Counted from the first letter of the stretch, positions 22,347 through 31,229 are shown. The stretch: 64,000 bases of DNA from Streptomyces sp. CB02959 (GCF_002803155.1 NZ_NNBP01000005.1:62001-126000); one strand, 5' to 3'. Notes: generated from the sequence alone by a model not told the origin. Numbers and translations are program-made.

Positions 22347-23750
22347 GTGGTGACCGCGGTCCGTTCGGCGTGGCGGGAGGTCCCGCCCCCTCAGGTGCAC
22401 CGGTTCGCCGCCCTGGCACTGGAGGAAGTCCCCGCACTGGCGCAGGAGATCTTCCGGGAGATCCGCCGCGAGTACCCCCAACTCCACCTGGTTCCCGACG
22501 AGTCGGGGGAGCCGAGGGCCCTGGTGGGCATCCGCCAGTCCCTGGAGCACTTCGTCGCGCACCTCACCGCGGGCCTGGACCGGCCGCACGTCCACCCGCG
22601 CGTCTTCCAGGAGTTCGGCCGCGGCGAGGGCATCCAGGGCCGCAGCCTGGACGTCCTCCAGGCGATCTACCGGCTGGGGGTGCGCCTGGCCTGGCGGCGG
22701 CTCGCGGAGATCGGCCAGCAGGTCGCCATCCCGGCCCCCGCGATGTACGAACTGGCCGAGTCCGGCTTCGAGTACCTCGACGGGCTGGTCGCCGAATCCG
22801 TCCGCGGCTACGCGGAGGCCGCCGCCCGCCAGGCCGGCGAACGCCTGCGGATGCAACGCCGCCTGATGGACCAGCTCTTCGCCGAGCCGGACCCGGTGGC
22901 CCGCGACGGGCGGCGCCACCACCGGGACGGCATCCGCCAAGGCCCTCTCCAGGACCCCGGCGACCCGCCCCCGCCCTCTCCCGCACTCTCGCCCCCGCCT
23001 TCTCCGTCGCAGCCGCCCTCCCCCTCGCCCCTGCGCTCCCCCTCGCTCTCCCCCTCGCCTCCGGGCGGACGGGGGCACCTCCAGGACCGCGGGGACCCCC
23101 GTCCGCTGCTCGCCGAACGGGCCCGGTCGATCGGCTGGCCGCTGCCCGAACGGGTCGCGGTGGCGGTCCTGCTGCGCCCGGACCGGGAGGCGGTGGCGCC
23201 CGCGGTGGCCGACGAGATCCTGCTGGACATGGAGTGTGAACGGCCCCGGCTGGTGGTGCCGGATCCGGAAGCCCCCGGCCGCAGCGAACTGCTGGCCCGC
23301 GCCGCGGCCGGCTGGTCGGGTGCCATCGGCCCCGCCGTGCCGCTGCTGGACGCCGGGAAGTCGCTGCGCTGGGCGGCCTCCGCGGTCGACCTGATGGAGC
23401 GCGGACTGCTGCCCGCGGGCGAACTGCTCCAGTGCACCGAGCACACCGAGGCGCTGGTCCTGCTGCCGCCCGGCGAGCTGATCGAGGACCTCAGTCGCCG
23501 CCGGCTCGCCCCGCTGGACGACTGCGGCCCCACCCACGGCCGGCGGCTCGCCGAGACCCTGCTCGCCTGGCTGGAGACCCGCGGCGGCGCCCCCGAGATC
23601 GCCGCCCGCCTCGGCGTCCACCCGCAGACCGTCCGCTACCGCCTCCGCCAGATCCGCGAACTGTGGGGCGACGACGTCGACGACCCCGACCGCCGCTTCG
23701 AACTCGAACTCGTCCTGCGCGCCCAGCGGTTACGGGGAAAACTCGGGTAG
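22347..23750 (+). CDS. PucR-family transcriptional regulator
   Basis: A 467-residue regulator. The N-terminal half (to about 190) is the helical sensor region of this group (RLGVRLAWRRLAEIGQQV). A Pro/Ser-rich low-complexity linker spans about 205-240. The GGDEF-like degenerate middle domain follows. The C-terminus carries the PucR helix-turn-helix (RLGVHPQTVRYRLRQIRELWG, about 425-445). Start is one of two adjacent GTG codons, 22347 or 22350, 8 bases after the small gene. Its targets are not evident, since no metabolic gene adjoins it. Confidence 0.85.
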   Translation: MVTAVRSAWREVPPPQVHRFAALALEEVPALAQEIFREIRREYPQLHLVPDESGEPRALVGIRQSLEHFVAHLTAGLDRPHVHPRVFQEFGRGEGIQGRSLDVLQAIYRLGVRLAWRRLAEIGQQVAIPAPAMYELAESGFEYLDGLVAESVRGYAEAAARQAGERLRMQRRLMDQLFAEPDPVARDGRRHHRDGIRQGPLQDPGDPPPPSPALSPPPSPSQPPSPSPLRSPSLSPSPPGGRGHLQDRGDPRPLLAERARSIGWPLPERVAVAVLLRPDREAVAPAVADEILLDMECERPRLVVPDPEAPGRSELLARAAAGWSGAIGPAVPLLDAGKSLRWAASAVDLMERGLLPAGELLQCTEHTEALVLLPPGELIEDLSRRRLAPLDDCGPTHGRRLAETLLAWLETRGGAPEIAARLGVHPQTVRYRLRQIRELWGDDVDDPDRRFELELVLRAQRLRGKLG

Positions 23751-23772
23751 CCCAAGGGGGCGCACGCCGCTC

Positions 23773-24801
23773 CTACGGGATCCGTTCCCCCGGCCCCTGG
23801 GTGCCCCGCTCCCCCTGAACCCCGCCTTCCCCCGCGCGCCCCTCCAGCAGCAACCCCATCCCGTCCAGCAGCCGCGCCAGCCCGAACGCGAAGAGCGTGT
23901 CCAGGCTCACCGCGTCACCCTCGGTCCCGTCCACCCCCGCGTACATGGGATACCCGCCGGACTCCAGGATGTGCTCGTAGGCCGGTTCCATGGCCGCCAT
24001 CCACTGGTCCCGGTCCATCCCGGTGTGCTGCTCGGCCTCCAGGTCGTCCTCGAAGCCGGCGGCGGTGGCGCGCACGTAGTTCAGCAGCGTCACGGCCATG
24101 TGCAGCAGCGTCAACGGGTCCATCCCCGCGACCTGCGCCATGGTCCACTCGATGAGCGCCATCGCCCGCGGCATCGGCTGCGGCCGGGTGATCGACAGGT
24201 ACTGGGCGAGCCAGGGGTGCCGCCGGTAGAGCGCCCACTGGAGGCGCGCGCCCGCCTCCATCCGGGCCCGCCAGCCGGCCGGCGCCGGATCCGGCAGCCG
24301 CACCTCGGCGAACGCGGCGTCCGCCATCAGCAGCACCAGCTCGTTCTTGCCGGCGACATGGCGGTAGAGCGCCATCGAGGAGACCCCGAACTCGGCCGCC
24401 ACCCGCCGCATCGACAGTGCCCGCAGCCCCTCCGCGTCGGCGACCGCGATCCCGGCCCGGACGATCCGCTCGCGGCTCAGCGCGCCGTCGGCCTCCCGCG
24501 CCCGCCGCTCCGGCTGCGCGCCCTCGGGCGGGCCCCCCACCTTGTGTGACGGAGCGTCAGAATCCGGTGCACCACTGCCCCGTTCGGCGACCACCGTCCC
24601 CACTCCCGGTACGACCCGGACCACGCCCTCCTGGCGCAGCGCGGTGAGGACCTTGGTGGCGGTCGCCATCGCCACGCCCCACTCCTGGGTGATCCGCCGG
24701 GTCGACGGCACCCGGTCGCCCGGGGCCAGCTCGCCGGACTCGACGCGCGCCCGGATGGCGTCCGCGATCCGGCGGTAGGGCGGTGGTGCGGACTGCTTCA
24801 C
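23773..24801 (-). CDS. GntR-TetR fusion transcriptional regulator
   Basis: A 342-residue protein with two DNA-binding domains. Residues 6-72 are a GntR winged helix (PYRRIADAIRARVESGELAP, then TATKVLTALRQEGVVRVVPG). After a 35-residue linker, about 108-155 is a TetR helix-turn-helix (RIVRAGIAVADAEGLRALSM, then FGVSSMALYRHVAGKNEL). The rest is a TetR C-terminal ligand and dimer domain. The ATG at 24801 is 16 bases from a perfect 12-bp palindrome. The gene is divergent from an MFS exporter and probably represses both; the exporter's substrate may be the ligand. Confidence 0.9.
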   Translation of the reverse strand: MKQSAPPPYRRIADAIRARVESGELAPGDRVPSTRRITQEWGVAMATATKVLTALRQEGVVRVVPGVGTVVAERGSGAPDSDAPSHKVGGPPEGAQPERRAREADGALSRERIVRAGIAVADAEGLRALSMRRVAAEFGVSSMALYRHVAGKNELVLLMADAAFAEVRLPDPAPAGWRARMEAGARLQWALYRRHPWLAQYLSITRPQPMPRAMALIEWTMAQVAGMDPLTLLHMAVTLLNYVRATAAGFEDDLEAEQHTGMDRDQWMAAMEPAYEHILESGGYPMYAGVDGTEGDAVSLDTLFAFGLARLLDGMGLLLEGRAGEGGVQGERGTQGPGERIP

Positions 24802-24816
24802 GCGACGACCTCCGTA

Positions 24817-24828
24817 CTAGTGCACTAG
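24817..24828. promoter_or_regulatory. operator 1 of the GntR-TetR/MFS pair
   Basis: CTAGTGCACTAG is a perfect 12-bp palindrome directly upstream of the regulator gene. GntR proteins commonly bind palindromes of this length and type. The same core recurs 91 bp away. Confidence 0.65.
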
Positions 24829-24908
24829 GGGGATCCTGCTGGGTTCTCCCAGGGATTTCCGTGGCGTTGAGCGTAGCAGCGCCGCCGTTGCCGGCCCCTT
24901 CGTCGCCG

Positions 24909-24918
24909 TAGTGCACTA
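24909..24918. promoter_or_regulatory. operator 2 of the GntR-TetR/MFS pair
   Basis: TAGTGCACTA repeats the core of operator 1 exactly, on the exporter side of the intergenic region, about 75 bases before the MFS start codon. Confidence 0.65.
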
Positions 24919-24992
24919 GTGTGACGAACCCCCAATCCCCTTGTCCCGCAAGACGTTTGTGCCGTAAACCCCGCGTGCTTACGCTGTCCGCC

Positions 24993-26597
24993 ATGAGGTT
25001 TACCCCGTATACCGCTCCGGCGCCGGGCACGCCGACCCCGACCGCGGGCCGTCGCGAGTGGACCGCCCTGGCCGTCCTCCTCCTTCCCTGCCTGCTCGTC
25101 TCGATGGACGTCTCGGTGCTCTACTTCGCCGTGCCGTTCCTGACGGCCCAACTGGAGCCCAGCTCCGTCCAGCAGCTGTGGATCCTCGACATCTACGGCT
25201 TCGTCCTCGCCGGCCTGCTGATCACCATGGGTGCGCTCGGCGACCGCATCGGCCGCCGCCGGCTGCTGCTCGGCGGCGCGGTCCTCTTCGGCCTCGCCTC
25301 CTGCCTCGCCGCGTACGCGCAGACCCCCGGCATGCTCATCGCCGCCCGGGCCCTGCTCGGCGTCGGCGGCGCCACGCTGATGCCCTCCACCCTCGCCCTG
25401 ATCCGCAACCTCTTCACCGACGGACGGCAGCGCGGCAAGGCCATCGCCATCTGGTCGGCGGCGACGGCCGGCGGGATCGCGGTCGGCCCGGTGCTCAGCG
25501 GGGCGCTGCTGGAACACTTCTGGTGGGGCTCGGTCTTCCTGATCAACGCCCCCGCGATGGCGCTGCTGCTGATCTGCGGCCCGCTGCTGCTCCCGGAGTT
25601 CAGGAACCCGGCGGTCGGCCGCTTCGACCTCCCGGGCGCCGCGCTCTCCCTGGCGGCGATGCTGCCCGCGGTCTACGGCATCAAGGAGATCGCCCGGAAC
25701 GGCGTGGCGGCGCTGCCGGTCGCCGCCCTGGTCGTCGGAGCGCTGGCGGCCGCCGCGTTCGTCGGGCGGCAGCGCACCGCCCGCCACCCCATGCTCGACC
25801 TGGAACTCTTCCGGCACCGCGGGTTCAGCGGCTCGGTCCTGATGAACCTGCTGGCGATGTTCGCGGTCGTCGGCTGCGCGGTGTTCTTCACCCAGTACCT
25901 CCAGACCGTACGGGGCATGAGCCCGCTGCGGGCCGCACTGTGGAACATGGTGCCGACCCTCGCGATCGGCGGGATGGCGCCGCTGTCCGCCGCGCTCGCC
26001 CGGCGCCTGGACCGGGCCGTCGTCATCGCCGCCGGCTTCGCCCTCGCGGCCGTCGGCTTCCTCTCGCTGTCCTGGCTGGAACCGTCCTCGCCGCTGTGGT
26101 TCCCCCTGGTCGGCTCCGCGATCTACGCCTCCGGCCTGGTGGCGGTGATGTCGCTCGGCAACGAACTGGCGGTCGGCGCCGCACCCCCGGAGCGGGCGGG
26201 CTCCGCCTCGGCGGTCCTGGAGTCGGGCACCGAACTGGGCGGCGCGCTGGGCATGGCCGCCCTCGGCACCATCGGGAGCGCCGTCTACCGCCACGACATC
26301 CAGGGCGCGCTGCCCGCGGAGCTCCCGGCACGGGTGGCCGACGCGGCCCACGAGACCCTGGCCGGCGCCGTCGCGGCCGCCGCCCGGCTCCCGGGCCGGG
26401 CCGGCCACGCCCTGCTGGCGGCCGCCCGGGACGCCTTCGTCCACGGACTGCACGCCGCGACCCTGTGCGCCGCGGGCGTGATGGCCGCGGCGGCGGTCCT
26501 GGCGGTGGTGCTGCTGCGCGGCCTGCGGACGACGGCGGAGGCGGGGGAGGAGACGGGCGGCGACCACCAGGCCGCCGCACCCGCCGCCGTCAACTGA
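24993..26597 (+). CDS. MFS transporter, DHA2 (14-TM) drug-exporter type
   Basis: A 534-residue inner-membrane antiporter with about 14 hydrophobic helices. Motif A is GDRIGRRRLLLGG in the loop between helices 2 and 3, and the antiporter motif C region is GIAVGPVLSGAL. The start helix motif LVSMDVSVLYFAVP is that of the EmrB/QacA group, which expel drugs and cationic compounds by proton exchange. I chose ATG 24993 (MRFTPYTAP); an upstream ATG at 24921 overlaps the operator and has no ribosome-binding site. It is controlled in all likelihood by the divergent GntR-TetR fusion. Confidence 0.9.
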   Translation: MRFTPYTAPAPGTPTPTAGRREWTALAVLLLPCLLVSMDVSVLYFAVPFLTAQLEPSSVQQLWILDIYGFVLAGLLITMGALGDRIGRRRLLLGGAVLFGLASCLAAYAQTPGMLIAARALLGVGGATLMPSTLALIRNLFTDGRQRGKAIAIWSAATAGGIAVGPVLSGALLEHFWWGSVFLINAPAMALLLICGPLLLPEFRNPAVGRFDLPGAALSLAAMLPAVYGIKEIARNGVAALPVAALVVGALAAAAFVGRQRTARHPMLDLELFRHRGFSGSVLMNLLAMFAVVGCAVFFTQYLQTVRGMSPLRAALWNMVPTLAIGGMAPLSAALARRLDRAVVIAAGFALAAVGFLSLSWLEPSSPLWFPLVGSAIYASGLVAVMSLGNELAVGAAPPERAGSASAVLESGTELGGALGMAALGTIGSAVYRHDIQGALPAELPARVADAAHETLAGAVAAAARLPGRAGHALLAAARDAFVHGLHAATLCAAGVMAAAAVLAVVLLRGLRTTAEAGEETGGDHQAAAPAAVN

Positions 26598-26599
26598 GG

Positions 26600-27223
26600 T
26601 CAGCTGAAGTCGAATTCCCCGGTGCGGGTCCGCTTCAGCTCGAAGAACCGGTCGTAGCCGGCGAGCAGCCGGGCGCCGTCGAAGACGCGGACCGCGTCCT
26701 CGCCCCGGGGGATCGCCATCAGGACCGGGCCGAAGAACGCCACCCCGTCGATGTGGAGGGTGGGCGTGCCGACGTCCTCGCCGACCGGGTCCATGCCCTC
26801 GTGGTGGCTCTTGCGCAGCGCGTCGTCGTAGGTGTCCTGCTCGGCGGCGCGGGCGAGTTCGGTGGGCAGCCCGACCTCGGCGAGCGCCTCCTCGATGACG
26901 GCCGCGGTGTCCTCCCGGCCCTCCTTGTGGATCCGGGTGCCGAGCGCGGTGTACAGGTCGCGCAGCACCTCCTCGCCGTGCTCCTGGGCGGCCGCGATGC
27001 ACACGCGGACCGGGCCCCAGCCGGCGTCCAGCAGGTCGCGGTACTTCTCGGGGAGGTCCTCGCGGCCTTCGTTGAGCACGGACAGGCTCATCACCCGGAA
27101 CCGCAGGTCGATGTCCCGGAGGCGCTCCACCTCCAGGATCCAGCGGGAGGAGATCCAGGCGAACGGGCAGATGGGGTCGAAGTAGAAGTCGACGGTGTGG
27201 CGGGTGGTGCTCTGGTGCGTCAT
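26600..27223 (-). CDS. DsbA-family thioredoxin-fold protein (Rv2466c-like)
   Basis: A 207-residue soluble thioredoxin-fold protein with the inserted helical domain of the DsbA/FrnE group. The active-site segment is [16 protein letters not shown], so only one Cys (CPFA) is left where two-Cys members have CxxC. The cis-Pro loop is GTPTLHIDG. This pattern is that of mycothiol-dependent reductases such as mycobacterial Rv2466c. The likely role is reduction of mycothiol mixed disulfides or electrophilic substrates in the cytoplasm, since there is no signal peptide. Start ATG 27223. It converges on the MFS gene with 2 bases between stops. Confidence 0.85.
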   Translation of the reverse strand: MTHQSTTRHTVDFYFDPICPFAWISSRWILEVERLRDIDLRFRVMSLSVLNEGREDLPEKYRDLLDAGWGPVRVCIAAAQEHGEEVLRDLYTALGTRIHKEGREDTAAVIEEALAEVGLPTELARAAEQDTYDDALRKSHHEGMDPVGEDVGTPTLHIDGVAFFGPVLMAIPRGEDAVRVFDGARLLAGYDRFFELKRTRTGEFDFS

Positions 27224-27389
27224 GCGATCCAGGTTAAGGCGCCACCGGCCCGGTCGGACGGGACACTCCACCTCGGCGATCCTGGGCCAATTCCGGCGGC
27301 ATCGGCCCGCGGCCCGGCGCCGACGCATCCGCCCGGACCTACCCTGCCCGCCCGACTGTCTGCCCGCCCTGCCCCTCCGCCGGGCCCCG

Positions 27390-27875
27390 TCACTCCCCGC
27401 CGCCGCCGCGCTCCCCGGCCTGCCCGGCCCGGTCGGTCGTCTCCGGGGTGCCGTCCGGCCCCAGCATCCGCTGGAGCAGCTGCCTGAGGAGGGTGCGCTC
27501 GGGGGTCGTCAGCCGGCCGAGCGGCTCGCGGGCGAAGTCCAGCGAGGTGCGCAGTCGTTCGGCCGTCGCCTGGCCCTCGGCGGTCGGGACGGCGATCTTG
27601 ACCCGGCGGTCGGCCGGATCGGGGCGCCGCTCCACCAGGCCGCGGGACTCCAGGCGGTCCACGATGCCGGTGACGTTCGACGGCTCGCACTTCAGGCACT
27701 GGGCGAGCTTGCGCATCGGCAGCGGCTCCATCGCCAGCAGCCGCAGCAGCCGGGCCTGGGCGCCCGTGAGGGAGTGCTCGGCCGCGGCGCGCTCGTACTC
27801 CTCGTGGAAGCGGGCGACGACGGTGCCGATGAGATCGACCACCTCGACGGTCAGCGGGTCTGGGCGCGCAGTCAT
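27390..27875 (-). CDS. MarR-family transcriptional regulator
   Basis: A 161-residue winged-helix repressor. The recognition helix and wing read [20 protein letters not shown] then [19 protein letters not shown]. Two Cys residues (C-L-K-C) lie in the second helix, but the N-terminal sensing Cys of OhrR is missing, so this is not the regulator of the nearby ohr. The ATG at 27875 is taken as start; a TTG at 27893 would add six residues. The C-terminal 20 residues are Gly/Glu-rich. It diverges from the quinone-reductase-like gene, with two palindromes between them. Confidence 0.87.
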   Translation of the reverse strand: MTARPDPLTVEVVDLIGTVVARFHEEYERAAAEHSLTGAQARLLRLLAMEPLPMRKLAQCLKCEPSNVTGIVDRLESRGLVERRPDPADRRVKIAVPTAEGQATAERLRTSLDFAREPLGRLTTPERTLLRQLLQRMLGPDGTPETTDRAGQAGERGGGGE

Positions 27876-27897
27876 ACACGCCAGGATACCCAATTGC

Positions 27898-27927
27898 TTG
27901 ACAAGCTGAAATATTCAGGCGCATTAT
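27898..27927 (+). promoter_or_regulatory. promoter of the MDR oxidoreductase gene
   Basis: TTGACA at 27898-27903 and CATTAT at 27922-27927 are separated by 18 bases. Both match the principal sigma consensus well. The first MarR palindrome lies inside the spacer. Confidence 0.6.
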
Positions 27928-27943
27928 TGTTTCAGTACCTGAA
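27906..27943. promoter_or_regulatory. twin MarR operators
   Basis: CTGAA-ATA-TTCAG at 27906-27918 and TTCAG-TAC-CTGAA at 27931-27943 are two perfect palindromes with 25 bp between centres. The first covers the promoter spacer, the second the transcript start. Binding by the divergent MarR would block the oxidoreductase gene. Confidence 0.65.
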
Positions 27944-27963
27944 GCATTTGGAGGATGACGCTC

Positions 27964-28986
27964 ATGTCCGCACCGCTGCCGACGACCAGTCGCGAATGGC
28001 ACCTCGTCGCCCGCCCGCAGGGCTGGCCCACCCCCGACGACTTCGCGCTCCGTGAGGCCGCGCTGCCCGAGCTCGCCGACGGCCAGCTCCTCGTCAGAAA
28101 CCTCCACTTCTCCGTCGACCCGTACATGCGCGGCCGGATGAACGACGTGAAGTCCTACGTCCCGCCCTTCCAGCTGGACCAGCCGATGGACGGCGGCGCG
28201 GTCGGCGAGGTGCTCGCCTCGCGCGCCGAGGGCGTCGCCGTCGGCGACCACGTCCTGCACGGCCTCGGCTGGCGCGAGTACGCCGTCGTGGGCGCCGACC
28301 GCGCCGCGAAGGTGGACGCCTCGCTCGCCCCGCTCACCGCCTACCTCGGCGTCCTCGGCATGCCGGGCCTGACCGCGTACGCGGGCCTGCTGGCGGTCGC
28401 CGACTTCAAGGAGGGCGACGCCGTCTTCGTCTCCGGCGCGGCCGGTGCGGTGGGCAGCGAGGTCGGCCAGATCGCCCGCCTCAAGGGCGCCTCCCGGGTC
28501 ATCGGCTCCGCCGGCTCGGACGAGAAGGTCCGCCTGCTCACCGAGGAGTACGGCTTCGACGCCGCCTTCAACTACAAGAACGGCGACGTCGCCGAGCAGC
28601 TCAAGGCCGCCGCCCCCGACGGCATCGACGTCTACTTCGACAACGTCGGCGGCGACCACCTCGAAGCCGCCATCAGCACGCTCAACGTCCATGGCCGGGT
28701 GGCCATTTGCGGCATGATCTCGATGTACAACGCCACCGAGCCGAGCAGCGCCCCGCGCAACATGCCCCTGGTGATCGGCAAGCGCCTCCGGCTGGAGGGC
28801 CTGCTGGTGAGCGACCACCAGGCACTGCAGCCGCAGTTCGTCGAGGAGGTCTCCGCCTGGATCCGCTCCGGCGAGCTGAAGTACTCCGAGACCAAGGTCG
28901 CCGGCATCGAGAACGGCGTCGAGGCGTTCCTCGGTCTGCTCCGCGGCGCCAACACCGGGAAGATGATCGTGAGCCTGGCCGACTGA
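27964..28986 (+). CDS. NADP-dependent MDR oxidoreductase (CurA/LTB4DH-like)
   Basis: A 340-residue zinc-free medium-chain reductase. The catalytic-domain signature is HFSVDPYMRGRMND, and the NADPH site is VFVSGAAGAVGSEVGQIARL at about residue 155. DVYFDNVGGDHLEAA and SMYN follow as in the leukotriene-B4 dehydrogenase/CurA subgroup, which reduces alpha,beta-unsaturated carbonyls. GGAGG ends directly at the ATG of 27955, so the real start is ATG 27964, 9 bases further. MarR control suggests induction by an electrophile or quinone. Confidence 0.92.
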   Translation: MSAPLPTTSREWHLVARPQGWPTPDDFALREAALPELADGQLLVRNLHFSVDPYMRGRMNDVKSYVPPFQLDQPMDGGAVGEVLASRAEGVAVGDHVLHGLGWREYAVVGADRAAKVDASLAPLTAYLGVLGMPGLTAYAGLLAVADFKEGDAVFVSGAAGAVGSEVGQIARLKGASRVIGSAGSDEKVRLLTEEYGFDAAFNYKNGDVAEQLKAAAPDGIDVYFDNVGGDHLEAAISTLNVHGRVAICGMISMYNATEPSSAPRNMPLVIGKRLRLEGLLVSDHQALQPQFVEEVSAWIRSGELKYSETKVAGIENGVEAFLGLLRGANTGKMIVSLAD

Positions 28987-28993
28987 GGCCCGG

Positions 28994-29344
28994 ACCGCGG
29001 GCCGGGCGCGCGGCGCCGCCGACACCGTCCGCGTGCTCCTGGCGTCGGGTGCCCCGCCCGGCGCCGAGAGCGGCGGGCTCGGCCGGGAGGGCACCCCGCT
29101 GTGCGCCGCCGCCTGCTGGGGCCATGCGGCAGCCGTGCGCGAACCGCTCGCGCACGGCGCCGACCCGCGGCTCCGTGAGGACCACGGCACGGGCCTGGTG
29201 CCGCTCGACCGGGCGCCGGCCGGCCCGCACCCGGAATCGGCCGCCCCGCTCCGGGTGGTCGGCGCACGCCCCCGGCGGCGCGGTGGGCGCCGGGGCCTCC
29301 GCACTGTGAGACTCGCCTCCCGCCGCCGCGCCTTCGCCCGTTAG
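28994..29344 (+). pseudogene. decayed ankyrin-repeat gene fragment
   Basis: One plus-strand frame reads DTVRVLLASGAPPGAE, then GTPLCAAACWGHAAAVREPL and HGADPRLREDHGTGLVPLD. These are two ankyrin repeats with the TPL, A-x-x-GH and HGADP hallmarks. No start codon with a ribosome-binding site precedes them, and the frame then degenerates into Arg/Pro-rich sequence up to 29344. This is a gene remnant in the 420-base gap before ohr. I see nothing else in that gap. Confidence 0.55.
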
Positions 29345-29407
29345 GCTCAGCGGCAAGCCGTCGCGATGCGTGGGCGCGAGTCGCGGCGAACCACAGGAGG
29401 ATTCGGT

Positions 29408-29836
29408 ATGTCCATCCAGACCGTCGATGTCGTCTACACCGCCGTCGCCACCGCCGAGAACGGCCGCGACGGCCGCGTCGCCAGCGACGACGGCAAGCTC
29501 GACGTCGTCGTCAACCCGCCCAAGGAGCAGGGCGGCAGCGGCGCCGGCACCAACCCGGAGCAGCTCTTCGCGGCCGGTTACAGCGCCTGCTTCCAGGGCG
29601 CGCTCAGCGTCGTCGGCCGCCGGGAGAGCGCCGACGTCTCCGGCTCCCGGGTGACCGCCAAGGTCGGCATCGGCAAGACCCCGGAGGGCGCCTTCGGCCT
29701 CGCCGTCGAGATCGTCGCCTCGATCCCCAACGTCGACGCGGCCACCGCCAAGGACCTGGTGGAGAAGGCGCACCAGGTGTGCCCCTACTCCAGCGCCACC
29801 CGCGGCAACATCGAGGTCACGCTGACCGTCGCCTGA
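29408..29836 (+). CDS. ohr: organic hydroperoxide resistance protein (Ohr)
   Basis: A 142-residue OsmC/Ohr-fold peroxidase that reduces organic hydroperoxides using a pair of Cys residues. Both are visible: GYSACFQGAL at about residue 60 and HQVCPYSSATRGNIEV at about 125. The start YTAVATAENGRDGRVAS and NPEQLFAAGYSACF are family hallmarks. The ATG has AGGAGG upstream. Ohr is normally controlled by OhrR, but no OhrR gene is adjacent. A strong terminator follows at 29892. Confidence 0.95.
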   Translation: MSIQTVDVVYTAVATAENGRDGRVASDDGKLDVVVNPPKEQGGSGAGTNPEQLFAAGYSACFQGALSVVGRRESADVSGSRVTAKVGIGKTPEGAFGLAVEIVASIPNVDAATAKDLVEKAHQVCPYSSATRGNIEVTLTVA

Positions 29837-29891
29837 GGCGGTTCGGCAGCCGACGCGGCCTGACGGGCCGCACGCGGCACCGGCAGAACGA

Positions 29892-29921
29892 GGGCCGCAC
29901 CCCCGCTGTGGGGTGCGGCCC
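29892..29921 (+). terminator. terminator after ohr
   Basis: GGGCCGCACCCC at 29892-29903 pairs perfectly with GGGGTGCGGCCC at 29910-29921 around a 6-base loop, 55 bases after the ohr stop. Confidence 0.8.
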
Positions 29922-30009
29922 TCCGCCGTTCCCACACCCCGGATCGCCGCCCCACCCCTCGCCCGGTATGGCGCAGGTCACATGCGGGTGGCCTTGACGC
30001 GCCGGCCAT

Positions 30010-30053
30010 GTAATCGATTTCGTAGCCCTCACGCGAGACGCGTAATCGATTAC
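30010..30053. promoter_or_regulatory. two LacI-type operators upstream of the sugar operon
   Basis: GTAATCGATTAC at 30042-30053 is a perfect 12-bp palindrome. GTAATCGATTTC at 30010-30021 repeats it with one change. Their centres are 32 bp apart, about three helical turns. CG-centred palindromes are standard LacI/GalR sites, and the first gene downstream encodes such a regulator, so autoregulation of the operon is likely. Confidence 0.75.
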
Positions 30054-30086
30054 ACGACGGCAGGGCGACAGGACGGCGACGGAGCC

Positions 30087-31088
30087 ATGGCGAACATCAA
30101 AGACGTGGCGGAGCGGGCGGGAGTCTCCGTCGCCACCGTCTCCCGGGTCCTCAACGGCAACAGCCCGGTCGCCGAGACCCGCGACCGGGTGCTCGCCGCC
30201 GTACGGGAACTGGGCTACCGCCCCAACAACGTCGCCCGCGCCCTGCGCACCGCCCGCACCGGCGCACTCGGCCTGGTGATCAGCGACCTCACCAACCCGT
30301 TCTTCACCGAACTGGCCGACGCCGTCGAGGACGCCGCCCGCGGCCTCGGCTACAGCCTCGTCATCGGCAACGCCGGCGAACGCCCCACCCAGCAGGACGA
30401 CTACATCCGCACCCTGCTCGACCGCCGGATCGACGGGCTGCTGGTCAGCTCGGCCGGCACCGGCTCGGCGATGCTCCGCGAGGTCGTCGCCTCCGGGACC
30501 CCGCTCGTCCTGCTGGACCGCGCCGTTCCCGGCATCGACGCGCCCTGCGTCCGCGCCGACGGCCGGGCCGCGCTCACCGACCTCGCCGCGCACCTCGCCG
30601 CGCTCGGCCGCCGCCGCCCCGCGATCATCGTCGCCCCGGCCGGCACCCCCACCGGCGACGAGCGCCTGGAACTCTTCCGCGCCGCACTGGCCGGGCACGG
30701 CATCGCGCTCCCCGACGAGCGGGTCGGCGCCACCCCCGACCTCCAGCCCACCGGCGGCCGCCGGGCGATGCGCGACTTCCTGGACCTGCCCGAGCCGCCG
30801 GACGCGGTGCTGGCCACCGACAACCTCATGGCGCTCGGCGCGATGGACGAGCTCCGCGCCCGCGGCCTGCGGGTCCCCGACGACATGGCGCTGGTGGTCT
30901 ACGACGACGTGCCGTGGTTCGCGCACACCGACCCGCCGCTGACCGCCATCGCCCAGCCCACCCGCGACCTCGGCCGGGCCGCCGTGCGCACCCTGCTGGA
31001 GCGCATCGAGGGCCGCCCCGCCGCGTCGGTGCTGCTGCCCGCCCGCCTGGTGCCGCGTCGCTCCTGCGGCGAAGCGCCGACCCACTGA
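30087..31088 (+). CDS. rbsR: LacI-family repressor of the sugar operon
   Basis: A 333-residue regulator. The N-terminal HTH and hinge read NIKDVAERAGVSVATVSRVL and YRPNNVARALRT; the rest is a periplasmic-binding-like ligand domain (LGLVISDLTNPFFTELADAV onward). The DNA site is probably the pair of GTAATCGATTAC-type palindromes just upstream. It is first in the operon ahead of the ABC genes and ribokinase, so the effector is probably ribose or a related pentose; the gene name rests on that context. Start ATG 30087 with GGAG very close and AGGACGG further up. Confidence 0.88.
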   Translation: MANIKDVAERAGVSVATVSRVLNGNSPVAETRDRVLAAVRELGYRPNNVARALRTARTGALGLVISDLTNPFFTELADAVEDAARGLGYSLVIGNAGERPTQQDDYIRTLLDRRIDGLLVSSAGTGSAMLREVVASGTPLVLLDRAVPGIDAPCVRADGRAALTDLAAHLAALGRRRPAIIVAPAGTPTGDERLELFRAALAGHGIALPDERVGATPDLQPTGGRRAMRDFLDLPEPPDAVLATDNLMALGAMDELRARGLRVPDDMALVVYDDVPWFAHTDPPLTAIAQPTRDLGRAAVRTLLERIEGRPAASVLLPARLVPRRSCGEAPTH

Positions 31089-31229
31089 CCCCACCCGCCC
31101 GCCGGCGCCGGAAACGGTTCCGCCCGACCCGTCCACCCCGTCAGGACCCACTGCCGCAAGACCGCCCGGGCACACCGCCCGGAGACCATCCGCCAGCCGA
31201 GGAAGACACCGAGGAGAGAGGGGCAGCGC

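Noticed and set aside
27171-27223. Sigma-R promoter for the DsbA-like gene
   Set aside because: A GGAGT-like -35 can be read upstream on the minus strand, but the base triplet 18 bases later is GGT, not GTT, so the match fails.
27390-27875. MarR protein as OhrR, the regulator of nearby ohr
   Set aside because: The N-terminal peroxide-sensing Cys of OhrR is absent, and the palindromes in its promoter region point to the divergent MDR gene.
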